64,000 nucleotides of DNA from CBDFHV01 sp965247705 (GTDB taxonomy: Bacteria > Pseudomonadota > Alphaproteobacteria > Rhodospirillales > CAMCUA01), in contig CBDFHV010000029.1 in NCBI GenBank assembly GCA_965247705.1, positions 1 through 64,000 on the forward strand, in the 5' to 3' direction. Every line of letters begins with the position of its first letter. The first letter of the stretch is position 1. A model generated the notes under the pieces. That model saw only the letters and a list, made by a program, of their open reading frames with translations. It did no database searches and was not told the origin of the DNA. Of the stretch, positions 52,790 to 62,471 are shown in pieces. Made by a program: the position numbers and the translations under genes.

Positions 52790-53734
52790 ATGCCCCAGCA
52801 TCACGAAGTCCCTTCCACCCCTGCCACCGTCCATTGGGGCTATTTCGAGTCCACCCTGGCGCCGGTGCTCGAGGTGGACTCCGGTGACACGGTGACCCTG
52901 AACTGCCTCACCGGCGAGCCCGCCATGCTGCCCGAAGGGGACTTCACGATCCTCCCCGACATGTTGCGGGTGTACGAGGAGTCGGAGCGGCCCATGCCCG
53001 GCCACATCCTCACCGGCCCGGTGGCGGTGCGGGGCGCCAAACCCGGCGACGTGCTGGAGGTCCGCATCAAGGACGTGCAGTTGCGCCAGGACTGGGGCTA
53101 TACCCGCTTCCGCCCCCTCGGCGGCACCCTGCCGGAGGACTTCGAGCATACCCACGTGGTGCATACGCGCCTCGACGCCGAGGCCATGATGGGGCGCCTG
53201 CCGTGGGGCCTGGAGATCCCCTTGAGCCCCTTCTTCGGGGTGATGGGCGTTGCCCCGCCGCCCGCCTGGGGACGCATCATCTCCCTGATCCCCCGGGCCC
53301 ACGGGGGCAACCTGGACCTCAAGGAGCTGGGCGCCGGATCGACCCTCTATCTGCCGGTGTTCAACGACGGCGCCCTTTTTTCCGCCGGCGACGGCCACGG
53401 GCGGCAAGGGGACGGCGAGGTCTGCTCCTCGGCCATCGAGACGGCGCTCAAGGGCACGTTCGAGTTGCACCTGCGCAAGGACATGGCGCTGAGCTTTCCC
53501 CGCGCCGAGACGCCCACCCACTACATCACCATGGGAATCAACGAGGACCTGGACGACGCCGCCAAGGAGGCGCTGCGCAACATGATCGGGCTGATCAGCG
53601 AGAAAGCCAATATCTCGCGGGACGACGCCTACATCCTCTCCAGCCTGGCCGTCGACATGCGCATCACCCAGCTTGTGAACCAACACAAGGGCGTCCACGC
53701 GGTGCTCGCCAAATTGGTGCTCCACGGGGAATAG
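52790..53734 (+). CDS. Acetamidase/formamidase family protein
   Basis: A 314-residue FmdA_AmdA-type hydrolase. TVHWGYFESTLAPVLEVDSGDTVTLNCLTG opens the domain; HILTGPVAVRGAKPGDVLEVRIKDVQLRQDWG, PFFGVMGVAPPP and HGGNLDLKELGAGSTLYLPVFNDGALFSAGDGHGRQGDGEVC are the conserved family blocks, with likely metal ligands in the GDGHGRQGDGE loop. It hydrolyses a short amide to ammonia and the acid. Start ATG 52790 (MPQHHEVPST). It is convergent with hyuB across 16 bp. Together with HyuA/HyuB it suggests use of amide or cyclic-imide nitrogen. Confidence 0.92.
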   Translation: MPQHHEVPSTPATVHWGYFESTLAPVLEVDSGDTVTLNCLTGEPAMLPEGDFTILPDMLRVYEESERPMPGHILTGPVAVRGAKPGDVLEVRIKDVQLRQDWGYTRFRPLGGTLPEDFEHTHVVHTRLDAEAMMGRLPWGLEIPLSPFFGVMGVAPPPAWGRIISLIPRAHGGNLDLKELGAGSTLYLPVFNDGALFSAGDGHGRQGDGEVCSSAIETALKGTFELHLRKDMALSFPRAETPTHYITMGINEDLDDAAKEALRNMIGLISEKANISRDDAYILSSLAVDMRITQLVNQHKGVHAVLAKLVLHGE

Positions 53735-53750
53735 GGGCGGCGAGCGCCGC

Positions 53751-55445
53751 TTACTCCGCCGCCTCGCCGTAGTGATCGGCCAGATAGGCGTCGCTGAATT
53801 TGCCGCTTTCACGGTCCCCGGCCAGCAGTGCCGGGTCGCGCTCGGCCGCCGGGCCGTAGCCGCCGGCGCCGGGGGTTTCCACGACGATCCGCTCGTCGGG
53901 GCCAAGGGTGACGCCGGACGGCTTCACCTCCAGGGTTCGCTCGGTGCCGTCACCGGCGATCTTGACGAAACGGCCCGAGGCGCCCGCCTCGCCGCCGAAG
54001 ATGCCCCACGGCTGGTGGCGAAAGCGCTCTCCGGCGCCGTTGAAGATACAGGCGTGATCCACGGGACGGATGACCCGCCGCATGCCCATGCCGCCACGAA
54101 AGCGCCCGGCGCCCCCTGAATCGGCGATCAGGCCGTAGCTTTCCACCCGCAGCGGGTATTCCATCTCGATGGCTTCCACCGGCAGGTTGGAGGTGTTGGT
54201 GATGTGCACCTGCACCCCGTCCTTGCCGTCCTTGTCGACCCGGCCGCCGAAACCGCCACCGAGGGTCTCAAGGTACAGATAGCCGCGCCCGGTCTCGGGA
54301 TCGATGCCGGAGAAGACGGCAGTGGTGTTGGCCCCGTTGGCCGCCCCCACCACCCGGTCGGGCAGGGCCCGGGCCATGGCGCCGATAACCACGTCGATGA
54401 CCCGCTGGGAGGTATGGGCGCGGGCCGCCACCGGCGCCGGGAACACGCAGTCGACCAGGGTGCCGGGCTTGGTGACGCAGCGGAAAGCGTCCAGCACCCC
54501 CTGGTTGTTGGGCACATCCGGATCCAGCATGGCCTTCATGCAATAGCAGATGGCCGCCTCGGTGGCGTTGGTGGTCAGGTTGATGTTGCCCTGGACCTGG
54601 GGTGCGGTCTCGGTGAAGTCGAACACGACGTCTTCGCCGGCGACGGTAACCGTGACCTTGATGAGGATGTCCTCGGCGCCCAGGCCGTCGTCGTCCATAA
54701 CGTCCTCGAAGCCGTAGATGCCGTCCGGGATGTGGCGGATCATCTCCTTCATGCGCCGGTAGGTGCGGTCGATGATGTCGTCGAAGGCGGCCTTGAGGAC
54801 CGGCCCCGGGTAGCGTTCCGCGGTTTCCTGGAGGCGCCGCTCGCCCAGGCGGCAGGCGGCGATCTGGGCGTAGTAGTCGCCCCGCCGCTCTTCGGGCAGG
54901 CGGACGTTCAGGAGCAGCACCTCGAAGAGGTCGGTTTGCAACGTACCCTGGACGTAGAGCTTGACCACGGGAATGCGCAGGCCCTCCTGGTAGATCTCCG
55001 ACATGCCGCCGGCCATGGAGCCGGGCGCCATGCCGCCCACGTCGGCGTGGTGGGCGATGTCGCAGACGAAGCAGATCAGTTCGCCGTCCAGGAACACCGG
55101 CAGCGCCATGTTAATGTCGGGGAGATGCGTGCCGCCGGCCACATGGGGGTCGTTGGCGACGAACAGGTCGCCCTCGTGGATCTGGTCCAAGGGGTACTTT
55201 TCGAGCAGGTGTTTCATCAACCCGCCCATGGAGGCGAGGTGGATGGGGATGGAGTTCTCCGCCTGCACCACCAGCCGTCCGCGGGCGTCCATGATCGCAG
55301 TGGAGTGGTCGTGGCGCTCCTTGATGTTGGTGGAGTACGCGCTCTTCATCAGGGCGATGAAGGTCTCGTCGGTGATCGAGCGCAAAGCGTTGAACAGGAT
55401 CTCCAGGGTTATGGGATCCAGGTCTTCGGGTTTCATCGTGCTCAT
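53751..55445 (-). CDS. hyuB: Hydantoinase/oxoprolinase subunit B
   Basis: A 564-residue HyuB protein. DPITLEILFNALRSITDETFIALMKSAYSTNIKERHDHSTAI is the standard N-terminus; VANDPHVAGGTHLPDINMALPVF and CFVCDIAHHADVGGMAPGSM hold likely metal residues; LGGGFGGRVDKDGKDGVQVH and SGGAGRFRGGMGMRRV complete the family pattern. With subunit A it performs ATP-dependent opening of a cyclic amide such as hydantoin, 5-oxoproline or N-methylhydantoin, or carboxylation in acetone-carboxylase relatives. Its ATG overlaps the hyuA stop (ATGA), so the two are translated in step. Confidence 0.93.
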   Translation of the reverse strand: MSTMKPEDLDPITLEILFNALRSITDETFIALMKSAYSTNIKERHDHSTAIMDARGRLVVQAENSIPIHLASMGGLMKHLLEKYPLDQIHEGDLFVANDPHVAGGTHLPDINMALPVFLDGELICFVCDIAHHADVGGMAPGSMAGGMSEIYQEGLRIPVVKLYVQGTLQTDLFEVLLLNVRLPEERRGDYYAQIAACRLGERRLQETAERYPGPVLKAAFDDIIDRTYRRMKEMIRHIPDGIYGFEDVMDDDGLGAEDILIKVTVTVAGEDVVFDFTETAPQVQGNINLTTNATEAAICYCMKAMLDPDVPNNQGVLDAFRCVTKPGTLVDCVFPAPVAARAHTSQRVIDVVIGAMARALPDRVVGAANGANTTAVFSGIDPETGRGYLYLETLGGGFGGRVDKDGKDGVQVHITNTSNLPVEAIEMEYPLRVESYGLIADSGGAGRFRGGMGMRRVIRPVDHACIFNGAGERFRHQPWGIFGGEAGASGRFVKIAGDGTERTLEVKPSGVTLGPDERIVVETPGAGGYGPAAERDPALLAGDRESGKFSDAYLADHYGEAAE

Positions 55446-57505
55446 GGGGCCACCTCGATAAAGAGGTTGAGGGCCGCGTCCACGGTGGCCCCGTCGCCGG
55501 GGAAGACCAACGTGGTCGCGTCCAGTTGTTCGATGACCGCCGGCCCCTTGATGGTGTGGCCGACAGCCAGGTCGTCGCGGTGAAAGACCGGTGTGTCGGT
55601 GGGCGAATCGGCCGCGAACCAGACCCGGCGCCGCGAAGTGGGCTGGGGCATCGCCGGGGCGCCGCCGGTGCCCCGCGGCGGCGGCGGCACCGGATGCAAC
55701 CCGCGGGCGGTGAGCCGGAAGTTGATCACCTCCACCGGGTCGTCGGCGTTGCTGAAGCCGTAGTTCATTTCGTGGACGCCGCCGAACAACGCCCGCAGCC
55801 GATCGGCCCCCGGCAGGGCCGGCGCCTGGTCGGCCGGGCCGCTGTTTTCGATGGGCACGGCGAGTTCGAAGTTCTGGCCCACGTAGCGCATGTCCAGGCT
55901 GAGCTGAAGCAGCCGCAGTTCAGGCTTTACGTTCTCGTCGCCGAACCAGGCCTGGGCCTCGGCCACCATCTCGGCCACCTGAGCGGCCATGGTGGGCACG
56001 GTGGTCTCGTCCACCGGCAGCCGGCCCGAGCGCACGAAGTCCTCCTTCAGGTCCGAGACCACCAGGCCCTGGGCGCACAGGATGCCGGGCGCCAGGGGCA
56101 CCAGGATGGTGCGGATGCCCAGTTCCCGGGCCACCATGTTGGCGTGCAGCGCGCCGGCGCCGCCGAAGGGCATGAGGGTGAACTCCCGGGGGTCGTGGCC
56201 CCGCTCCACCGACACCGAGCGGATCGCTCGCACCATGTTGGCCGAAACGATGCCCAGGATGCCGTGGGCGGTTTTCTCGATGCTGTAGCCGAGATGCTCG
56301 GCGATGGGCTGGACAGCGCGGCGCGAGGCCTCCGGATCCACCGTCATCTCGCCGCCCAGGAGACCGGCCGGCGACAGGCGGCCGAGGATCATGTTGGCGT
56401 CGGTGACCGTCGGCTGGTCGCCCCCCTGGCCATAGCAGGCCGGCCCCGGGTCGGCGCCGGCGCTGATCGGCCCCACCTTCATCAGCCCGTCGCGATCGAA
56501 CCAGGCGATGGAGCCGCCGCCGGCGCCCACGGTGTTGATGTCGATCATCGGTTGGCGGACGGGGAAGTCGGCCACGCTGCGGCTGTAGCTGAGGCCCGCC
56601 TCGTGGTGGCGGATCAGGCACACGTCGGCGCTGGTGCCGCCCATGTCGAGGGTGATGACGCTGGGGCGATCGGACAGTCGCGCCATGTGGATAGCGCCGA
56701 TGGCCCCGGCCGCGGGACCCGAAAGCGCGGTGCGGATGGGAAACTGGCGCGCCCGGGTGATGGACATCAGGCCGCCGCTGGACTGATTGATGCCGATGGT
56801 GGCGCTGGGCAAATCCGTCGCCAGGGCCCGCTCCAGGAACGTCATGTAGTCGCTCAGGGTCGGCTGCATGTAGCTGTTGAGCAGGGTCGTCGAAAAGCGC
56901 TCGTATTCGCGAAACTCCGGCTGCACCTCGCTCGACAGGGACACGAAAAGGTCTGGCAGGGCGGCCCTCAAGGCGTCGCCGACTCGCCGTTCATGCGACG
57001 GATTGAGAAAGGAGAACAGTAGGCAGACGGCGCAGGCCTTGACGCCGGCGCGGCGCACGTCCTCGACCGCCCCGGCGATGGCTTCATCGGTCAGTTCGGT
57101 CACCACCTGGCCCTTGGAACCGATTCGTTCCCGAACCTCGAAACGGCGATGGCGGGGGGCCAAGGGCGGTGGATTATCGGCGTGGAAGTCGTACATCTTG
57201 GGGCGGATTTGCCGCCCGATCTCCATCAGGTCGCGGAACCCCTCAGTGGTGATCACCGCCACGTCGGCGCCGATGCGCTGAATCAGGGCGTTGGTCCCCA
57301 CCGTCGTGCCGTGGGCCAGGCGGGTGATCTCCCCCGGCGGGATGTCCTTCTCGGCGCAAAGCCGCTTCAACCCGTCGACGATTGCGGTGGCGGGATTGGC
57401 CGGCGTCGAAGGCGTCTTGTGGACGAACTCGACGCCGTTCGCCTCGTCGAGGGCATAGAAGTCGGTAAACGTGCCGCCGACGTCGACGCCGACCAACCAG
57501 CTCAT
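55442..57505 (-). CDS. hyuA: Hydantoinase/oxoprolinase subunit A
   Basis: A 687-residue HyuA protein of the actin/ASKHA ATPase fold. The first phosphate loop is LVGVDVGGTFTDFYALDE; a second, VITLDMGGTSADVCLIRHHEAGL, lies at about residue 285; and LMPFGGAGALHANMVARELGI is the third family block. It binds ATP and works with HyuB. The start ATG 57505 has AGAAAAAGGCGG ahead. It is divergent from the molybdopterin-subunit gene across 159 bp, which should contain both promoters; no clear boxes seen. Confidence 0.94.
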   Translation of the reverse strand: MSWLVGVDVGGTFTDFYALDEANGVEFVHKTPSTPANPATAIVDGLKRLCAEKDIPPGEITRLAHGTTVGTNALIQRIGADVAVITTEGFRDLMEIGRQIRPKMYDFHADNPPPLAPRHRRFEVRERIGSKGQVVTELTDEAIAGAVEDVRRAGVKACAVCLLFSFLNPSHERRVGDALRAALPDLFVSLSSEVQPEFREYERFSTTLLNSYMQPTLSDYMTFLERALATDLPSATIGINQSSGGLMSITRARQFPIRTALSGPAAGAIGAIHMARLSDRPSVITLDMGGTSADVCLIRHHEAGLSYSRSVADFPVRQPMIDINTVGAGGGSIAWFDRDGLMKVGPISAGADPGPACYGQGGDQPTVTDANMILGRLSPAGLLGGEMTVDPEASRRAVQPIAEHLGYSIEKTAHGILGIVSANMVRAIRSVSVERGHDPREFTLMPFGGAGALHANMVARELGIRTILVPLAPGILCAQGLVVSDLKEDFVRSGRLPVDETTVPTMAAQVAEMVAEAQAWFGDENVKPELRLLQLSLDMRYVGQNFELAVPIENSGPADQAPALPGADRLRALFGGVHEMNYGFSNADDPVEVINFRLTARGLHPVPPPPRGTGGAPAMPQPTSRRRVWFAADSPTDTPVFHRDDLAVGHTIKGPAVIEQLDATTLVFPGDGATVDAALNLFIEVAP

Positions 57506-57664
57506 GGATTTGCCGCCTTTTTCTGATAGGAGAGGAAACCGGGAAGGGGCCGCACGTTAGGAATTCGGGCCGCCGCCTGTCAATCGGTCGGCGGGGCTTT
57601 TCAAGGGGGTCGGCGACGGGCAGGATCGCGCCGGTCCGAAATGGGCAGTAAGCAACGGGGATCC

Positions 57665-59992
57665 ATGGAACGATTCGGCATCAGCCAGCCGGTCTTGCGG
57701 CGGGAGGACGACAGGCTTCTGCGCGGCCGGGGACTGTTCATCGACGACCATACCCCAAAGGGCGTGGCCCATGGCCATGTGGTTCGCTCGCCCCATGCCC
57801 ATGCCAGCATCGCCGGGATCGACACCGCGGACGCCCGCGCCGCGCCCGGCGTTCTCAGCGTCGTGACCGCCGCCGACCTGGACGCGGCCGGTGTCGGGCC
57901 CATCCCCTGCCTGGTCCAGCCGGCCCGTGAGGGCACCCCGTTCCACGCCCGTCCCCAGCCGGCCCTGGCCGGGGACCGGGTACGCTTTGTCGGCGAGCCG
58001 GTGGCATTCGTGGTGGCGGAGACGCCCGCCCAGGCCCACGACGCCGCCGAGCTGGTGTTCGTCGACTACGCGCCGCTGCCCGCCGTCGCCGACATCGCCA
58101 CCGCCCGCGCCGAGGGCGCGCCGCCGGTGTGGGACGACGTGGCCGACAACCGGGCGTTCGAATGGGAAATGGGCGATGGCGAGGCGACGGACGCCGCCTT
58201 CGCCGCCGCCGCCCGGATCGTGCGCCTCCAGGTGGTCAACAACCGAATCGTCCAAAGCGCCATGGAAGCCCGCGGCGCCATCGGCTGGTGGGATGGGGCG
58301 ACGGGCGCCTTCGCCATGGAGACCACCACCCAGATGCCCCACAACATCCGCAACCAGCTTGCGGAGAAGGTGTTCGCCATGGACCCGTCGGCGGTGCGGG
58401 TGCTGGTCCACGACGTGGGCGGCGGCTTCGGCGGCAAGAACTCCCTTTACCCCGAACAGATCCTGGTGCTGTTCGCCGCCCGGGCCCTGGGCCGGCCGGT
58501 GAAGTGGGTGGGCAGCCGGGAGGAAGCCTTCACCGGCGACTACCACGGCCGCGATAACCTCAACACCGGCGAACTGGCCGTGGACGCGGACGGTCGGTTC
58601 CTCGCCATCCGCATTCGCACCACGGTGAACCTGGGCGCCTACGCCGCCAACCGGGGCGCCGTGTCGCCCACCTATGGGACCCGCATGGCCTCCAACACCT
58701 ATCGGATTCCGACCCTGCAGGTCCTGGTCGACGGGGTCTACAGCAACACCGTGCCGACCGACGTCTATCGGGGCGCCGGACGGCCGGAGATCACCTATCT
58801 TATTGAACGCCTGGTGGATTTTGCGGCCGCCGAGACGGGAATCGATAGAACCGAACTGCGCCGGCGCAACTGCATCCCCCTGGAAGCCTTCCCTTACAAG
58901 ACCATCACCGGCCTCGACTACGAACCCTGCGACTTCGTCGGCATCATGGAAGCGGCCATGGCGCGGGCGGACTGGGCCGGGTTCGAGGACCGGCGGCGGA
59001 TCGCGGCCGAACGGGGCAAGCTGCGCGGCATCGGCATGGCCAACTACGTGGAGCGCTGCGGCGGCGGCGCCGGCCTGAGCGAGGATGCCCGCCTCGAATT
59101 CCAGGCCGACGGGTCGGTCACCCTCTACATCGGCACCATGTCCAACGGCCAGGGCCACGAGACCGCCTACAGCCAGATCGTGAATGAGCGCTTCGGCTTG
59201 CCCTTTGACAAGATCCGGGTGGTCCAGGGGGATACGGACCGGGTGGCCAGCGGCGGCGGCACCGGCGGTTCCTGGTCCATCCCCATGGGCGGCGGCGCGG
59301 TCAGCGTGACCGCGGACCGCATCCTGGACAAGGCGCGCCGAATCGCCGCCCACAAGCTGGAAACAGCCGAGGCGGACCTGGACTTCGAGGACGGCGCCTT
59401 CCGGGTGACCGGCACCGACATCGCGCTCGACCTCGACGCCGTGGCGCGCCTCGCCTTCGACCCGGCGGCCCTGCCCGAAGGGCTGGCGCCCGGCCTCGAC
59501 GAGACCGCCAACTTCAAGCCGGAGAACTACACCTATCCTTACGGCTGCCACGTCTGCGAGGTGGAAATCGACCGGGACACCGGCGTGGTGGAGATCGTCG
59601 CCTACCATCCGGTCCACGACTACGGCCGGGCGCTGAACCCCCTGCTGCTGGCCGGCCAGGTGCACGGCGGCGTGACCCAGGGCATCGGCCAGGCCCTATA
59701 CGAGCACACGGTCTACGGCGACGAGGGGCAGCTCCTGACCGCGTCCTTCATGGACTACTGCCTGCCCCACGCCGACCAGACCCCCGAATTTCACTTCGAG
59801 CACTGGGCCTCGCCCACCCAGTCCAATCCCCTTGGCATCAAGGGCTGTGGGGAATCGGGGGCGACCGGCGGCCCGCCGGCGGTGATGAACGCGGTGGTGG
59901 ACGCCCTGAAGCCCATGGGCATCGCCCACATCGACATGCCGGCCACGCCACGGCGGGTGTGGGAGGCGATGCGGGCAAGCGGCAAGGACTGA
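57665..59992 (+). CDS. Xanthine dehydrogenase-family molybdopterin subunit
   Basis: A 775-residue large subunit of the xanthine oxidase/CoxL type. MERFGISQPVLRREDDRLLRGRGLFIDDH is the usual N-terminus. The molybdopterin sites are VGGGFGGKNSLYPEQ, TDVYRGAGRPE, TMSNGQGHETAYSQIV, GGGTGGSWSIPMGGG and the catalytic Glu in IKGCGESGATGGPPAV. The CO-dehydrogenase active loop (AYRCSFR) is absent, so it is a form II enzyme oxidising an aldehyde or N-heterocycle. The iron-sulfur and FAD subunits normally encoded beside it are not in the window. Start ATG 57665 chosen from the family N-terminus; an ATG at 57641 is possible. Confidence 0.92.
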   Translation: MERFGISQPVLRREDDRLLRGRGLFIDDHTPKGVAHGHVVRSPHAHASIAGIDTADARAAPGVLSVVTAADLDAAGVGPIPCLVQPAREGTPFHARPQPALAGDRVRFVGEPVAFVVAETPAQAHDAAELVFVDYAPLPAVADIATARAEGAPPVWDDVADNRAFEWEMGDGEATDAAFAAAARIVRLQVVNNRIVQSAMEARGAIGWWDGATGAFAMETTTQMPHNIRNQLAEKVFAMDPSAVRVLVHDVGGGFGGKNSLYPEQILVLFAARALGRPVKWVGSREEAFTGDYHGRDNLNTGELAVDADGRFLAIRIRTTVNLGAYAANRGAVSPTYGTRMASNTYRIPTLQVLVDGVYSNTVPTDVYRGAGRPEITYLIERLVDFAAAETGIDRTELRRRNCIPLEAFPYKTITGLDYEPCDFVGIMEAAMARADWAGFEDRRRIAAERGKLRGIGMANYVERCGGGAGLSEDARLEFQADGSVTLYIGTMSNGQGHETAYSQIVNERFGLPFDKIRVVQGDTDRVASGGGTGGSWSIPMGGGAVSVTADRILDKARRIAAHKLETAEADLDFEDGAFRVTGTDIALDLDAVARLAFDPAALPEGLAPGLDETANFKPENYTYPYGCHVCEVEIDRDTGVVEIVAYHPVHDYGRALNPLLLAGQVHGGVTQGIGQALYEHTVYGDEGQLLTASFMDYCLPHADQTPEFHFEHWASPTQSNPLGIKGCGESGATGGPPAVMNAVVDALKPMGIAHIDMPATPRRVWEAMRASGKD

Positions 59993-60487
59993 TCGGGCGC
60001 CGGGCGCAACCGCCCGCGGGACACGCACCGTCGGCACAAGCCCGGCAACGACGACAGATATTGTTCCGGCCTCATCGCACCCTTCCCATCCTGTCATGCC
60101 CATACTTGTTGCGGGCATCCATGGATCCGTGCCTATCCGGTCAGAACAGACACCCACTACATATAGAGTAAGCGACGCGCCATGCCGACACCGCCCAATC
60201 GGCCGGTCATGACCCAGATCAGACATGCGTCCTGGAGGTATTCTGATCGCTGTCAGCGCCACTTGACGGTCCTTTTTCGGCAAGGTGCCGACATCAAAGA
60301 GCCAAGTCGCATTTCCTGGAAACATGGATGTTTCAGGTTGCGTGGGATCGAGTCACCCTCAATCGAGTTAGAGGTGCTAACATCGGGAAGCATTGCTAAT
60401 GTCAAAGGGAACGCTGCAAGCTCCAAGGTGAGAAGGCTTTACTCCTGCGAGCACCAGCCTTGCTTCCGCTAATAAGGACAGCTTGTG
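59993..60487 (+). other. Noncoding boundary and leader of the cargo segment
   Basis: The stretch of 495 bp after the molybdopterin-subunit gene. 59993-60127 looks like host DNA. The inverted repeat end starts at 60128. From about 60180 the base composition drops and no gene is recognised; a 96-codon frame at 60182-60472 has no family resemblance and codon use that does not look coding. The last bases AATAAGGACAGCTTGTG lead into the asparagine synthetase start. Confidence 0.6.
60128..60163. repeat. Left terminal inverted repeat of the cargo segment
   Basis: Pairs with the right repeat at 63973-64000: 19 bases (ACAGACACCCACTACATAT, 60145-60163) are identical in inverse orientation, and the adjoining CGGTCAGA against CGGTTAAG adds further matches. 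Bases 60128-60144 resemble the IS1595 terminal repeat. Confidence 0.8.
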
Positions 60488-61971
60488 ATGTGCGGCATAG
60501 CGTTCGTGCGCGGGAGAGAGACGCAGACAAGATCGTCTGCGAGATGCTCGATCGGCTCGCTTATCGAGGGCCTGATGGCGAGGGCCGCTACGTGGCCGAA
60601 GGAGCCGACGCCGTGCTGGGCCACAAGCGTCTGGCAATCATCGATCCCAAGGGCGGCGCACAGCCGATCCTCACGCCGGATGGTGATGCGGCCCTCATCG
60701 CCAACGGCATGATCTACAACGACAAGGGACTGCGTGGGGACCTCTTGGCCCATGAGCCCGCGTTAGTTTTTCGGACAGGAAGCGACTCCGAGCCGATCCT
60801 GCACGGATATCGCGCTTATGGAACAGAGATCGTACGGCGCTTGGACGGCATGTTCGCTTTCGTGCTGATGGCTGGCGGCCGTGTCATCGCTGCCCGCGAC
60901 CCCATCGGCATCAAGCCTCTCTATATCGGCCGCCGCGGCGATGCGCTCTATATGGCCTCGGAGATCAAGGCCCTGGTCGGGCACGTGGACACACTCGAGG
61001 AGTTTCCGCCCGGGCATTTGTTCGACGACCACGCCGACATGGAACGCTACTACACCGTGCCCGAGCCAAGATGCGAGCTAATGGACCCCGAGGAGACCGC
61101 GGCGCTGGTCCGCGACACCTTGGAACGCGCGGTCGTCAAACGGCTACGTAGTGATGTCCCACTCGGCGCATTCCTCTCAGGCGGCCTCGATTCCAGCATC
61201 ATCGCAGCCCTTGCGAGACGCCATCTCGACACGCTGCATACCTATGCGGTCGGCCTCGAAGGGAGCGAAGATCTCGATGCCTCACGCCGTGTCGCCGAAC
61301 ATATCGGCTCGAAGCATCACGAATACGTCATTCGGCCGGACGAGCTTGTGCGCGAATTGCCGACAATTCTTTATCATCTTGAATCTTATGATCAGGACCT
61401 TGTACGTAGCGCCGCACCAACTTGGTTCGTGGCCCGGATCGCAAGCCAATCTGTCAAGGTCGTGCTGACCGGCGAGGGCGCGGACGAATTGTTCGCCGGA
61501 TATGCGTATTACAAGAAATATGCCGACCGAAGCGAGATGCACAGGGAATTGCACCGATCCATCACGACAATGCACAACATCAATCTGCAGCGTGTCGACA
61601 GAATGACGATGGCGCACGGACTCGAAGCACGGGTGCCATTTCTCGACCTTGAGATGATCGACCTTGCAATGCGTATCGATCCTGCACTCAAAATGCACCG
61701 GACGCAGACGGCGAACATCGAGAAATGGATTTTGCGCCACGCCTTCGAGGATCTTCTGCCCGACGATATCGTGTGGCGGGATAAGGCGCAGTTCGACCAG
61801 GGCAGCGGGACTGACGTGGCTCTTGCGGCATCGATGCCACGACGCTCGCAAGTGGCTTCGTCCGACGTATCGCCGGAGGAAGCGTGGTATAGTGCCCTCT
61901 TCATGGATGTTTTTCCCAAGGCCGAGCAGGCGTTACCTCTCGTCGCGCATTGGTCGAGTCTCCGTATCTGA
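60488..61971 (+). pseudogene. asnB: Asparagine synthetase (glutamine-hydrolysing), frameshifted
   Basis: About 495 codons in two frames. The N-terminal nucleophile Cys is present in MCGIAFVRGR from ATG 60488, but this frame diverges within the GAGAGAG run near 60514-60520. The rest (DADKIVCEMLDRLAYRGPDGEGRY onward) continues in the frame shifted by a one-base loss or two-base gain. Downstream the amidotransferase domain (GMIYNDKGLR, FRTGSDSEPILHGY), the pyrophosphate loop VPLGAFLSGGLDSSIIAAL, LTGEGADELFAGY and RMTMAHGLEARVPFLDLE are intact to the stop. The product made asparagine from aspartate and glutamine; without the Cys it would at best use free ammonia. Composition is less GC-rich than neighbours, suggesting transfer. 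Confidence 0.85.
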
Positions 61972-62032
61972 TGCGGTGGGTGGAAGGTTCGCTCCGTCGC
62001 CATTAAGGACCTGACGACGCCGAGCAACGTAT

Positions 62033-62450
62033 TCAAGCTGTCAGCAAACGCTCGATCGGCGTTTTAGCCACTTCTTGCTTCGGGCGGGACAGATAGAACT
62101 CGGCGTGAAAATGGCCGGCCTTCTCCTTGCCGATCGGGTCGACATCCTGCTCGTGCAATTGCTCGACCACTCGCTCCTGTTCGTTCGTCGATGCGAAACG
62201 ACGCTGAACAAAGGTTCGGTCTTCGAGTTTCTCCGTTGCATAACCCCACTCATCCAGGGCCTCCTCAATCGCGTCGAACGGGAACATCCGCAGCACGAAA
62301 TTGGCGAGCCAAGGCAACCGGTCTGGTGTGACGGCCGGGAGCAGGCGGTTGAAGGTTTCCTCGGTCACATAGCCGACGCATCCGGTCGAAACCACCAAGT
62401 CGACCGGCGCCAGTTCTTGTTTCGCCGACATGGGCATGTAGCGCACCCGG
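62033..62450 (-). pseudogene. C-terminal remnant of a SAM-dependent methyltransferase
   Basis: About 138 codons remain, running from the IS3 edge at 62450 to the stop at 62033. DLVVSTGCVGYVTEETFNRLLPAVTPDRLPWLANFVLRMFPFDAIEEALDEWGYATEKLEDRTFVQRRFAST looks like the second half of a class I methyltransferase, after the SAM-binding motifs. No N-terminal half is found beyond the other end of the IS (63836-64000), so the insertion was accompanied by a deletion or the gene was already broken. It is convergent with asnB. Confidence 0.6.
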
Positions 62451-62471
62451 TTCCTTGGACACAAGTTTGTC

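Noticed and set aside
57557..59665. 702-codon minus-strand frame opposite the molybdopterin subunit
   Set aside because: Shadow of a well-conserved gene; no recognisable domain.
60182..60472. 96-codon gene upstream of asnB
   Set aside because: No family resemblance, no ribosome site, and it starts right at the inverted repeat; treated as noncoding leader.
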